Assembly: GCA_937884735.1 (NCBI GenBank)
Contig: CAKZYI010000430.1
Span: 1-13,276 of the forward strand
DNA from: an uncultured Pleurocapsa sp.
GTDB taxonomy: Bacteria; Cyanobacteriota; Cyanobacteriia; Cyanobacteriales; Xenococcaceae
Length of the DNA: 13,276 nucleotides
Direction of reading: 5' to 3'
Positions within the stretch are counted from its first letter, which is position 1. Every line of letters starts with the position of its first letter. Shown here in pieces: positions 6,683 through 13,066 of this stretch. Made by a program: the position numbers and the translations under genes. The notes under the pieces were generated by a model. That model saw nothing but the letters and a program-made list of their open reading frames with translations, searched no databases and had not been told where the DNA came from.

Positions 6683-7555
6683 ATGAAACCATGCCGTCAT
6701 AGCGATCGTTATAAAGTTTTAAATTTAACAGGAATTACAACAGCTATCTTGTTGGCTTTTGGAACTCCAGCCGAAGCTCTAAAGGTAGAGATTTTTCCCA
6801 AAACTCCCGAACAGGGAGATACTATTTCGGTGATTGTTGAGACTGACAATTTTGATGTTTCTCCCAAGGTTAGCGTTGGTGAAATAAGCTATCCTGTTTT
6901 TCCTGACAATGATCACTATAGAGCTTTTATTCCAACTTCTCCTTTAAATGTTCCTGGCAAAATTACTGTTAACGTGAAAGGAGACAACCAAACCAGCAAT
7001 ATCGGAGTTTGGATTAAAAATAAGTTTTTCCCTATTCAACGTATTTGGCTGAGTGGCAAAGCTTCTCGCCCAGCGACTCAATTAGAATTGAATCGAGTTA
7101 AAGAGTTCAAAAAATTAGTAACTCCTCAAAAATTTTGGCAGGGTTCTTTTGTTCGTCCTAATGCTGCGCGTATTTCTACGGAATTTGGTATACGCCGTTA
7201 TTACAATAACGTATTTGCTAATGACTACTATCACAAAGGGGTTGATTATGCTGGGGGTTATGGCTCTCCCGTAGTTGCCCCCGCAGCAGGGAAAGTCCGC
7301 TTGGTGGGCAAAGAAAGTGAAGGTTTCCACGTTCATGGCAATATTGTTGGTATTGACCACGGGCAAGGAGTCTTAAGTGTATTTATGCACCTGCAAGATA
7401 TTAATGTGGTAGAAGGAACAATGGTCAAGGCAGGCCAACTCATTGGTACGATTGGCTCTACAGGAGCTTCTACTGGACCTCATCTCCACTGGGGTTTATA
7501 TGTCAATCAAGTAGCGGTTAGTCCTGTGCCTTGGAGATTTGGTGCGATCGAATAG
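6683..7555 (+). CDS. Secreted M23 (LytM-type) metallopeptidase
   Basis: Predicted zinc endopeptidase acting on peptidoglycan cross-bridges in the periplasm. Numbered from the longer ATG at 6650 (301 residues), a signal peptide occupies about 12-44 (Lys/Arg-rich start, TGITTAILLAFGT core, cleavage after AEA). A beta-rich, Ig-like N-terminal domain follows at about 45-125 (KVEIFPKTPEQGDTISV). The M23 domain covers about 168-295. Zinc ligands are His195 and Asp199 (HKGVDY) and His280, with catalytic His247 (FMHL) and His278 of the HLHW motif, so it is predicted active. I favour the ATG at 6683 because AGGA lies 8 bases upstream and it gives a more usual signal peptide; ATGs at 6650 and 6674 are alternatives. 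It is transcribed divergently from the kinase, and the palindrome at 6591-6610 may regulate it. Confidence 0.92.
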   Translation: MKPCRHSDRYKVLNLTGITTAILLAFGTPAEALKVEIFPKTPEQGDTISVIVETDNFDVSPKVSVGEISYPVFPDNDHYRAFIPTSPLNVPGKITVNVKGDNQTSNIGVWIKNKFFPIQRIWLSGKASRPATQLELNRVKEFKKLVTPQKFWQGSFVRPNAARISTEFGIRRYYNNVFANDYYHKGVDYAGGYGSPVVAPAAGKVRLVGKESEGFHVHGNIVGIDHGQGVLSVFMHLQDINVVEGTMVKAGQLIGTIGSTGASTGPHLHWGLYVNQVAVSPVPWRFGAIE

Positions 7556-7700
7556 ACGAAGAATTTGATTGGATTTTGATTTTTTTGGCTTTTGTTACAA
7601 ATATATTAATTTGATTGATATCTTTTCGATTCCAGGCAATAGCGATTAAGATGGTTCGGGAAGTGTGGTTAAAAGGCAATTTTTTATTTTTATTTGATTT

Positions 7701-8234
7701 ATGGGAATTAATTTGATCGTCGAACAAGCTTTACAAGATGGCTATCTTACTCCCAGTATGGAGTCTGAAGTAGGGAGAATTTGCGATACGGCTGCCGAGC
7801 TTTCTGTGGAAGAATACATGGCTTTGGACAAGCTCATGGGTGCATTGTTAACAGGAGAAGTGGTTGCTGTTCCTCGCAAGCAATTTATTAATGTTATGGA
7901 AGAGTTGGTTTTAAGCGAAGCTATTACTCGCGTGGCTGAGATCGAGCAAACCAGCGATACTTCTTTGGATGTGGGAGATATTGCAGCATATGCTTTGAAT
8001 CGTTTGCCACCCCTCTATGCAACTACAGAAGAAGGTGCAAACTATCAACGTCAAAGAGCTAGAGAAGAATTACAGACTTTGATCCAAGAACAGGTAACTG
8101 AAGCGATTCCTCGTTATCTAGATCGACCTGAATTCTTTCCTGAAAGACAGGCTATCACTACCAAAAGCGATTCTAATATGGCAGGACAACTAAGCAGCCT
8201 GCTTAAAGACTATGCTCCTAATTATGAGAAGTAA
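7701..8234 (+). CDS. ComFB-family protein
   Basis: A 177-residue cytosolic protein of the late-competence ComFB family. The N-terminal third is helical (VEQALQDGYLTPSMESEVGRI). The ComFB-like part runs about 60-130, with KQFINVMEELVLSEAITRVAEI and the diagnostic DVGDIAAYALNRLPPLYATT (about 90-109), followed by EEGANYQRQRAREEL. From memory of recent work, cyanobacterial ComFB homologues (Synechocystis Slr1970; CdgR in Anabaena) bind cyclic dinucleotides and influence cell size, motility or competence; whether this protein does is inference. The start is ATG at 7701, without a clear Shine-Dalgarno. It lies 145 bases after the M23 gene and 137 bases before sigG on the same strand, with no convincing terminator on either side. 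Confidence 0.88.
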   Translation: MGINLIVEQALQDGYLTPSMESEVGRICDTAAELSVEEYMALDKLMGALLTGEVVAVPRKQFINVMEELVLSEAITRVAEIEQTSDTSLDVGDIAAYALNRLPPLYATTEEGANYQRQRAREELQTLIQEQVTEAIPRYLDRPEFFPERQAITTKSDSNMAGQLSSLLKDYAPNYEK

Positions 8235-8298
8235 GGCTGAGATACTCTTAAATATCAATTAGTGCAAAGTGAGATTCAGGAGGCGATACGAGAGTTGA

Positions 8299-8328
8299 GG
8301 AACTTTTGTGTTTTGTTTCAAGTCTAAA
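8299..8328 (+). promoter_or_regulatory. ECF-type promoter motif before sigG
   Basis: GGAACTT (8299-8305) and GTCTAA (8322-8327) are separated by 16 bases. The E. coli sigma-E consensus is GGAACTT, about 15-16 bases, GTCTAA, so the match is close. Transcription would start near 8334, giving a leader of about 38 bases before the sigG ATG at 8372. This suggests SigG reads its own promoter, as is common for ECF factors. A housekeeping-like TATAAT at 8349-8354 lacks a -35 partner. Confidence 0.6.
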
Positions 8329-8371
8329 AGAGATATACTGCAAACTCCTATAATTTAGGTTAATTAAGTTA

Positions 8372-9031
8372 ATGAGTCTATCTCTTCCTATCTCTTGGTC
8401 AAGAGCCGAGGCGAACGAAACCAAAAGCGTAGTGTCTCCTGAAAAACTCTCTAATTACGATCTTATTGTATGTTGTCAAGCAGATAGCCAGCCTGATAAA
8501 ATTGCTTTTGCTGAATTGTTGCGGAGATACCAGTCTCACTTGAACCGACTGTTCTACCATCTGGCTCCAGATTGGCAGGAAAGAGCAGATTTAGCTCAGG
8601 AAGTGTGGATCAGAGTTTATCGTAATATTCATCGCCTCCAAGATCCTGCTAAGTTTCGCGGTTGGCTCAGTCGTATTGCCACCAATCTTTTTTACGATGA
8701 GTTGCGCAAACGCAAAAGAGTTAGTCCTCCCTTATCTCTTGATGCACCGCGCTATGTAGAAGATGGAGAAATGAGTTGGGAACTACCCGATGATGCTCCT
8801 AGTCCTAATGATGATTTGGCTACACGAGAATTTTATGAGCATCTGCAAACTGCGATCGCTCAATTGCCCGAAACTTTCCGTACAACAATAGTACTGCGAG
8901 AGATTGAGGGATTACCCTATGAAGAAATTGCTGAGATGACTGGAGTTTCTTTAGGTACGGTAAAGTCTAGAATTGCCAGAGCAAGATTGAAGCTTCAATC
9001 CGTGTTGCAAAATTATCTTGATGACGAGTAA
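8372..9031 (+). CDS. sigG: ECF RNA polymerase sigma factor SigG
   Basis: Extracytoplasmic-function sigma factor of 219 residues that directs RNA polymerase to a stress regulon. Region 2 covers about 46-115: AFAELLRRYQSHLNRLFYHL, DLAQEVWIRVYRNIHRLQ, then the -10-melting segment KFRGWLSRIATNLFYDELRK. A linker with LSLDAPR follows, and region 4 (about 157-212) contains the helix-turn-helix LPYEEIAEMTGVSLGTVKSRIARAR that recognises the -35. The wording matches the cyanobacterial SigG group (Synechocystis Slr1545). The start is ATG at 8372, and the N-terminal 25 residues are the variable part. Its anti-sigma factor gene follows after 56 bases, forming the sigG-sapG operon known in Nostoc punctiforme and Synechocystis. 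The upstream ECF-like motif suggests autoregulation. Confidence 0.95.
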   Translation: MSLSLPISWSRAEANETKSVVSPEKLSNYDLIVCCQADSQPDKIAFAELLRRYQSHLNRLFYHLAPDWQERADLAQEVWIRVYRNIHRLQDPAKFRGWLSRIATNLFYDELRKRKRVSPPLSLDAPRYVEDGEMSWELPDDAPSPNDDLATREFYEHLQTAIAQLPETFRTTIVLREIEGLPYEEIAEMTGVSLGTVKSRIARARLKLQSVLQNYLDDE

Positions 9032-9087
9032 ATTGGTATAAAGGTTTTTATTAAAAAATATATTTGTAAGCTAGTGGTGATGGCAGA

Positions 9088-9597
9088 ATGACATCCGAAT
9101 TTGAAGCTGAAGACAAGTACACCGAATTGGACAATTCAACACCAGACTCATTTGAATTATTGAGTGCTTATATTGATGGAGAACTATCTCCTTCTGAGAA
9201 AAAACAGGTGCAAGCTTGGCTCGATTGCGATCCTGAATTTAAGCAACTTTATACTCAGCTACTAAATTTACAGGGTCAAATACAAAATTTTGTGGTACCT
9301 TCCGACGAAAAATCTACGGCAGAAATCGCAGCAGGGGTTTTTCAGTCCATAGATCGCCATCACCACAAGCGGCGTACTTTAGTCTGGGGTGGTAGCGCGG
9401 TCGCTGCTTCGATAATAGCTAGTATATCAGGAATCATTCCAGGGTTTTCTCCTTTATCTTTCAATGTGGCAAAGGTTAATTCTGACAATATTTCTGGTCA
9501 GGTAATGCTAGCTGTAGCTGTAGATCAACCTGCAATCAACATTCCTAAATCTATTACTGGTTATTCTCAGGGTAAGTTAAATTTAGATCGAGATTAG
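9088..9597 (+). CDS. sapG: Anti-sigma factor for SigG (SapG-like)
   Basis: Membrane-anchored inhibitor expected to hold SigG inactive until an envelope signal arrives. Residues about 22-66 form the cytosolic anti-sigma domain (FELLSAYIDGELSPSEKKQVQAWL), like the ZAS fold. It lacks the usual His and CxxC zinc ligands; only one Cys (47) is present, so it is a zinc-free variant. A basic stretch HHHKRR (91-96) precedes a single predicted membrane helix at about 97-118, leaving about 50 residues on the periplasmic side. The length is 169 residues, and the start is ATG at 9088. It is second in the sigG operon, and its TAG stop at 9595-9597 lies one base from the stop of the convergent purN gene. 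Assignment to SapG rests on position and the anti-sigma fold. Confidence 0.85.
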   Translation: MTSEFEAEDKYTELDNSTPDSFELLSAYIDGELSPSEKKQVQAWLDCDPEFKQLYTQLLNLQGQIQNFVVPSDEKSTAEIAAGVFQSIDRHHHKRRTLVWGGSAVAASIIASISGIIPGFSPLSFNVAKVNSDNISGQVMLAVAVDQPAINIPKSITGYSQGKLNLDRD

Positions 9598-9598
9598 A

Positions 9599-10288
9599 TC
9601 AATTAAATTTCTGTTCTTGTTCCTTAAAAGCGGCAATTGCGATCGCTTTAGGAAAAATATTATGTTCTTGTATTTGTATTCGCTGGTGGAGAGTGTCTAA
9701 ATCATCATTAGGCAAAACAGGTACGGCTGCCTGCATGATGATTGCACCGCTATCGACTTCCAAACTAACCAAATGGACGGTGCAGCCAGTAATCTTCACT
9801 TTTGCTGCCAATGCTTGTTCGATTGCTCTAATCCCTTTAAAACTCGGCAATAAACTAGGATGAATATTGATTACTCGCTCGGGGTATCCATCTAATAAGA
9901 CTTGAGTAATAATTCGCATCCATCCTGCCATGATTACCCAATCTACACCATAGGATTTTAATACCTCAACAATTTTTCTGTCTAAGTCTTCTCTTTGCTG
10001 ATAATCACGGTGGTCGATTAAGACGCTGGGTATATTATATTTTTCAGCCCGTTCTTTTTCTATTGCCTGGTGATTATAATAAATTAAAACCTTTATTTCT
10101 GCTTTCAGTTCGCCATTTGCGATCGCTTTGGCTACCGCTTCAAAATTAGTACCACTGCCAGAAGCCATTATCCCTAGCTGAAGCGGAGAAGAGTTGACGA
10201 TAGTCTGTTTGGAGAATAAAGGCCAATCAGGGGATATCATCGCGTCACCGCAAGCTTCGAGATTGGGGGGAATAACTGATTCAGTCAT
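9599..10288 (-). CDS. purN: Phosphoribosylglycinamide formyltransferase (PurN)
   Basis: Cytosolic enzyme of de novo purine synthesis that transfers a formyl group from 10-formyl-tetrahydrofolate to GAR, giving FGAR. Numbered from the ATG at 10288 (229 residues): phosphate/GAR-binding loop IMASGSGTNFE (40-50); catalytic NIHPSLLPSFKG with Asn141 and His143; and catalytic Asp179 in LEVDSGAIIMQ. These correspond to E. coli Asn106, His108 and Asp144. The N-terminal 37 residues before the core are a cyanobacterial-type extension. The open frame can be extended to a TTG at 10306 (six more residues); ATG at 10288 is preferred. The stop TGA at 9601-9599 faces the sapG stop with one base between. The hli terminator lies just upstream, so purN probably has its own promoter in the short gap 10289-10323. 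Confidence 0.96.
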   Translation of the reverse strand: MTESVIPPNLEACGDAMISPDWPLFSKQTIVNSSPLQLGIMASGSGTNFEAVAKAIANGELKAEIKVLIYYNHQAIEKERAEKYNIPSVLIDHRDYQQREDLDRKIVEVLKSYGVDWVIMAGWMRIITQVLLDGYPERVINIHPSLLPSFKGIRAIEQALAAKVKITGCTVHLVSLEVDSGAIIMQAAVPVLPNDDLDTLHQRIQIQEHNIFPKAIAIAAFKEQEQKFN

Positions 10289-10323
10289 TAATTTAAGTAA
10301 TTCCAATTCTTTAAAATAGCCAC

Positions 10324-10366
10324 AAAAATAAGGTGCATGTTTATTTTCTTAGCTGGTATGCACCTT
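10324..10366 (-). terminator. Rho-independent terminator between hli and purN
   Basis: On the minus strand AAGGTGCAT (10366-10358) pairs perfectly with ATGCACCTT (10338-10330) around 19 bases, followed by AUUUUUG (U from A at 10324-10328). It sits about 83 bases past the hli stop and 36 bases before the purN start, so it ends the hli (or queF-hli) transcript. Confidence 0.8.
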
Positions 10367-10381
10367 GCTTGAATTTCATAG

Positions 10382-10425
10382 AGTAACAACAAACTGTAAT
10401 CTAAATTTAAATTTAAATTGTTACT
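10382..10425 (-). repeat. Inverted repeat in the hli 3' untranslated region
   Basis: AGTAACAA (10382-10389) and TTGTTACT (10418-10425) pair perfectly. The loop contains three tandem AAATTT units that are self-complementary. No U-run follows, so it is not a terminator itself; it could stabilise the hli mRNA 3' end. Confidence 0.45.
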
Positions 10426-10446
10426 TTTCTTTGTCTGTCTTCATCT

Positions 10447-10457
10447 AGCTACATTAA
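10447..10457. repeat. 11-bp direct repeat, copy at the hli stop codon
   Basis: AGCTACATTAA occurs here, overlapping the hli stop, and again at 10646-10656 in the hli leader. With one mismatch the match extends to 14 bases. The copies are 199 bases apart and bracket the gene. Confidence 0.4.
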
Positions 10458-10625
10458 ACCCAGCCAAGCTAGAAAACCCTTTCCTGTCAAATATTCAATC
10501 AATAAAATTGCTGCAAAACCAATCATGGCTGCACGAGAATTTAAACGCTCTGAAGAAGAATTTAAACCAAATTTAGGATCTTCCAAATCGGGAGTTACGC
10601 TTGGTTCGATATCAGCTTTTGACAT
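10449..10625 (-). CDS. High-light-inducible protein (Hli/HLIP, one-helix CAB-like), 58 aa
   Basis: Small thylakoid protein of the CAB/ELIP/HLIP superfamily that binds chlorophyll and carotenoid and protects against excess light. The 58-residue product has a hydrophilic N-terminus (MSKADIEPSVTPDLEDPKFG), then the signature SERLNSRAAMIGFAAILLIE (25-44). In it the Glu-x-x-Asn-x-Arg ligands (Glu26, Asn29, Arg31) and AMIGF mark the single chlorophyll-binding helix, and LTGKGFLAWLGLM follows. It is too short for a 60-codon cut-off. The start ATG at 10625 is supported by AGGAG at 10638-10634, 8 bases upstream. It lies 74 bases downstream of queF on the same strand; TTGACA (10695-10690) in that gap may be its -35, but no well-spaced -10 is seen. 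An 11-bp direct repeat lies at both ends of the gene. Confidence 0.95.
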   Translation of the reverse strand: MSKADIEPSVTPDLEDPKFGLNSSSERLNSRAAMIGFAAILLIEYLTGKGFLAWLGLM

Positions 10626-10645
10626 GTGTTTTTCTCCTGTTGTCC

Positions 10646-10656
10646 AGCTACATTAA
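10646..10656. repeat. 11-bp direct repeat, copy in the hli leader
   Basis: Second copy of AGCTACATTAA, 21 bases before the hli start codon; see the copy at 10447-10457. Confidence 0.4.
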
Positions 10657-10699
10657 CAAAACTTTACTTTGTACATTGTAACTGTTCGCTGTCAATTGT

Positions 10700-11119
10700 T
10701 CACCGATCGTTATTAACTGACTGCTGATGATGTACTTCAATTACCGTATGTACATTGCCTCTGGGAGAAAAATCGCCTTTGACAGTTGCTTCTAGAGGAT
10801 CGCATGCAGCAACAAAATCATCCAAGATTTGGTTGATAACTTCTTCATGGGGGATATAGCGATCGCGATAGCTAGTAATATAGAGTTTGAGGGTTTTAAG
10901 CTCTACCACTTTGCGATCGGGAGAATAAGTAATATATATAGTGGCAAAGTCAGGATAGCCAGAAAAAGGGCATTTGCAGGTAAATTCGGGCAGAGTAATG
11001 TTAACGTCGAATTTTCTACCAATGCGGGGATTAGGGAAAGTTACTAATTCTCCTTCCTCGATCGCTCTTTCCCCATACTTTACTTCATCTGCGGTGGTTG
11101 ATTCAGGAGAAGTGGTCAT
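10700..11119 (-). CDS. queF: NADPH-dependent 7-cyano-7-deazaguanine reductase (QueF)
   Basis: Cytosolic enzyme of queuosine synthesis that reduces the nitrile of preQ0 to the amine of preQ1. It is the short, single-domain (Bacillus-type) form, 139 residues. The covalent catalytic Cys50 is in CKCPFSGYPDFA, with Asp57 in the same segment and His91 in RYIPHEE. Their spacing (+7, +41) is the same as B. subtilis Cys55, Asp62 and His96. The NADPH-binding block VELKTLKLY is at 72-80. The start is ATG at 11119 and the stop TGA at 10702-10700. The hli gene follows after 74 bases on the same strand. No preQ1 riboswitch is evident in the leader, but an inverted repeat at 11161-11179 lies 42-60 bases upstream. 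Confidence 0.96.
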   Translation of the reverse strand: MTTSPESTTADEVKYGERAIEEGELVTFPNPRIGRKFDVNITLPEFTCKCPFSGYPDFATIYITYSPDRKVVELKTLKLYITSYRDRYIPHEEVINQILDDFVAACDPLEATVKGDFSPRGNVHTVIEVHHQQSVNNDR

Positions 11120-11160
11120 AAATACTACTAGATATACTGGTCAGTTTACTTCATTTCGAT

Positions 11161-11179
11161 ACTGATATATTCTATCAGT
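11161..11179. promoter_or_regulatory. Inverted repeat upstream of queF
   Basis: ACTGAT and ATCAGT flank 7 bases. On the minus strand a TAGAAT -10-like hexamer lies within it, so it could be an operator over the queF promoter. Short and unassigned. Confidence 0.35.
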
Positions 11180-11252
11180 TACATAATAGGTTCGTTACTT
11201 GAAATGAATAGAGCTATTGCTCGTATAATCAAAGCTATATTCTGGCTAACAA

Positions 11253-11798
11253 TTAATTTGTAACAGGAGTTGCTTTAGTAACTGAGCCATTATTAATCCC
11301 CATTGTAAAATTGAGAGGAACATCTGGATAAGATTTAACTACTTTGCGATATACAGAATGATTGGTAGGTAAATTAATTCGTTCTCCGTCTTGGGTATAC
11401 TTAACTCGGTATTCCACTTGTCTCAATGCTTCAGGTTTGCCAATTTTTTCATAGCCTTTCTTTTTTCCTCCTTCAATATCATCTACAGTTGGTCGAGGAG
11501 GTTCTTTTGGCCACCAGATTCCCTTATCGTCTTGACGAACTGCTCCTTCTGGCTTCTGTCCATTAACATTGACTAATGAAACTGACTCAAACTCTTCATA
11601 TCTTGGTCGCTTGTCATTGGTTATATCATTTTCATAATAAGGCACTCGCCAAGTAATGCTTGCCTTTGCTGTGGCTTCATACTGTGCTGATTGTTGCGAG
11701 CCACAACCATTAAACAAGAACGCCATACTTATGCCTGCTGATACAAGGCAGACTTGGCGTAACTGGGGATGAGAAAATATTGTGGAACGATATGTCAT
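11253..11798 (-). CDS. Probable lipoprotein of unknown function, 181 aa
   Basis: I do not recognise a named family. The N-terminus has a basic start, a hydrophobic stretch (about 16-30) and FNGC at 29-32, which looks like a lipobox with Cys32 as the lipidated residue. The -3 position is Phe, so it is not canonical. The mature part is hydrophilic and Lys/Glu-rich, with notable motifs ITWRVPYYEND, GIWWPKEPPRPTVDDIEGGKK (in two parts around residues 93-113) and the C-terminal VYRKVVKSYPDVPLNFTMGI followed by a Lys/Thr tail. The wording feels like a conserved cyanobacterial protein. The start is ATG at 11798, and it is divergent from the M23-like gene at 11958, with 159 bases between them. Likely attached to a membrane facing the periplasm. 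Confidence 0.78.
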   Translation of the reverse strand: MTYRSTIFSHPQLRQVCLVSAGISMAFLFNGCGSQQSAQYEATAKASITWRVPYYENDITNDKRPRYEEFESVSLVNVNGQKPEGAVRQDDKGIWWPKEPPRPTVDDIEGGKKKGYEKIGKPEALRQVEYRVKYTQDGERINLPTNHSVYRKVVKSYPDVPLNFTMGINNGSVTKATPVTN

Positions 11799-11957
11799 AA
11801 ATAATCTAACTCAAACTGTACTTTTGTATTATCCCTTGTAGACGAGTAAAAATAAGATTTTTAAAAACTATAAAATATGTGAAGATATTCAAAGATAGTA
11901 ATGTAGGAGATAAGTACTATTAGGATTGCACATCAATATAAAAAAGCTAGTTAAGAA
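11799..11957. other. Divergent promoter region between the lipoprotein and the second M23 gene
   Basis: AT-rich, with no coding potential. GATAAT-like hexamers face the lipoprotein gene, and TACTAT (11915-11920) faces the M23 gene, but none has a well-spaced -35. A GGAAC (11784-11788) with TCTAA (11805-11809) on the plus strand resembles the sigG promoter motif but is three bases shorter in spacing. Confidence 0.3.
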
Positions 11958-12953
11958 ATGACGAGAGCTATACTATTGGGCTTATTGGCAACGGCAATAA
12001 TACCCATCACCTTTGCTGATGCCATTGCAACAAGCAATACAAAAGTTGTTTTTTCTCGCTCAAAGAATAAAAATTTTTACTTAGATAATTCTTGCACTTC
12101 TTTTACAGCAAAGTCTTACTGCGTGTCTTCGTCTACCAGCAATGTTGATGAGCCAGAAATTTCTTCAGGAGCATGGTTAAAAGATGTAGCGGCGATTTTA
12201 TTATCGGGTTCTATGTTTCAAAAATGTAGACCCAACGTAGAAAAAAAACAGTACTTTGAGCAAAATAGCGATCGCAGGTTACTACAAAATTTAACCGATC
12301 CAAAATGTATTTTTTCCTGGCAAAATTCTTTTGATAGTCCAGTAAATGTCCAAGATCGAGGTCAAACTCTTGTATCCAACAACCCAACTAATAATTCAAC
12401 TCAGCCACAAGCCTTACTGAAAAAGCCCAAGCAGTTTCCCAAATTATCTCGCAGCAGTTTAATTGTCTCTTTTCCCACAGCAGACAGCACCTTTCAACCC
12501 GAAAACACCAAATTAGCTAATCCTGCACCAAAAACCAAAAGAATTGCTAGTCCTTTCGGCTGGCGTAGAAGACCTTACAGCTATCAACTCCAGTTCCACC
12601 AAGGGATTGACTATGGTGCCCCATTAGGTTCTCCTGTGGTGGCAGTGGGAGATGGCATTGTCACCAGAGTGGTAGATGGTTGTTATGATTTTGGCAATTT
12701 GTTTTGTGGCGGACAGTTAGGTAACTGGATCGAGATAGACCACGGTAACGGCACCCTGGGTACTTATGGTCATTTAAAAAACAGTTCCATTACGATCAAA
12801 GAGGGAATGAAAGTATGGAAAAACCAACAAATAGCCCAAGTTGGTAGCTCTGGATGGTCAACGGGGGCGCATTTAGATTTTCGATTGATAGTTAATGGCA
12901 AATATGAAGATCCCGCGCAACATCTTAATCCACCAGATTTTTCTGAATTATAA
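11958..12953 (+). CDS. M23-family protein with altered zinc site (HLD instead of HLH)
   Basis: Exported protein of 331 residues. The signal peptide covers about 1-23 (MTRAILLGLLATAIIPITFA). Residues about 25-195 are a low-complexity, Ser/Asn-rich region with Cys at 46, 55, 90 and 117. The M23 domain covers about 196-326: SPFGWRRRPYSY, FHQGIDYG with His214 and Asp218, GTYGHL with His272, and TGAHLDFRL with His305. Where active M23 enzymes have HxH, the third zinc ligand is Asp307 (codon GAT; CAT or CAC would be one change away). It may therefore be inactive or use Asp. Cys242 and Cys250 inside the domain could form a disulfide. Inactive M23 (LytM-like) proteins can act as activators of amidases or as wall binders, but that role is inference. 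The start is ATG at 11958, and the gene is convergent with the MATE gene downstream. Confidence 0.88.
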   Translation: MTRAILLGLLATAIIPITFADAIATSNTKVVFSRSKNKNFYLDNSCTSFTAKSYCVSSSTSNVDEPEISSGAWLKDVAAILLSGSMFQKCRPNVEKKQYFEQNSDRRLLQNLTDPKCIFSWQNSFDSPVNVQDRGQTLVSNNPTNNSTQPQALLKKPKQFPKLSRSSLIVSFPTADSTFQPENTKLANPAPKTKRIASPFGWRRRPYSYQLQFHQGIDYGAPLGSPVVAVGDGIVTRVVDGCYDFGNLFCGGQLGNWIEIDHGNGTLGTYGHLKNSSITIKEGMKVWKNQQIAQVGSSGWSTGAHLDFRLIVNGKYEDPAQHLNPPDFSEL

Positions 12954-12979
12954 AAGCATTTATTGAATAATCTTTTAAA

Positions 12980-13007
12980 AGCTAATAGCTAATGGTTCAA
13001 GGCTAAT
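12980..13007. repeat. Short AGCTAAT tandem repeat
   Basis: AGCTAAT occurs twice in tandem (12980-12993), followed by a third GGCTAAT copy at 13001-13007. Heptamer clusters of this kind are scattered in cyanobacterial intergenic DNA. It lies between two convergent genes; no function is assigned. Confidence 0.4.
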
Positions 13008-13066
13008 GACTACCTTAACAAACTAATCCTGTTAACCCGAACTGACGTTGAGTAATACAAGCTTGA

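Larger units (their letters stand above)
3123..12275. repeat. HIP1 octamers (GCGATCGC), eight copies
   Basis: GCGATCGC occurs at 3123, 4670, 5189, 8852, 9639, 10119, 10859 and 12268 (first base of each), mostly within genes. This octamer is hugely over-represented in many cyanobacteria and supports that origin for the window. Confidence 0.9.

Noticed and set aside
10668..10682. HLR1-like repeats (GTTACAAT and TGTACAAA) upstream of hli
   Set aside because: The half-sites overlap by one base and are 7, not 10, bases apart, so they do not fit the HLR1 layout, though hli genes are often RpaB targets.
11120..11252. Possible preQ1 riboswitch upstream of queF
   Set aside because: queF leaders often carry one in other bacteria, but no preQ1-type stem with its A-rich tail next to the ribosome site is visible here.
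13020..13040. TTAACA/TGTTAA inverted repeat as a terminator between the M23 and MATE genes
   Set aside because: Weak 6-bp AT-rich stem with no U-run on either strand.
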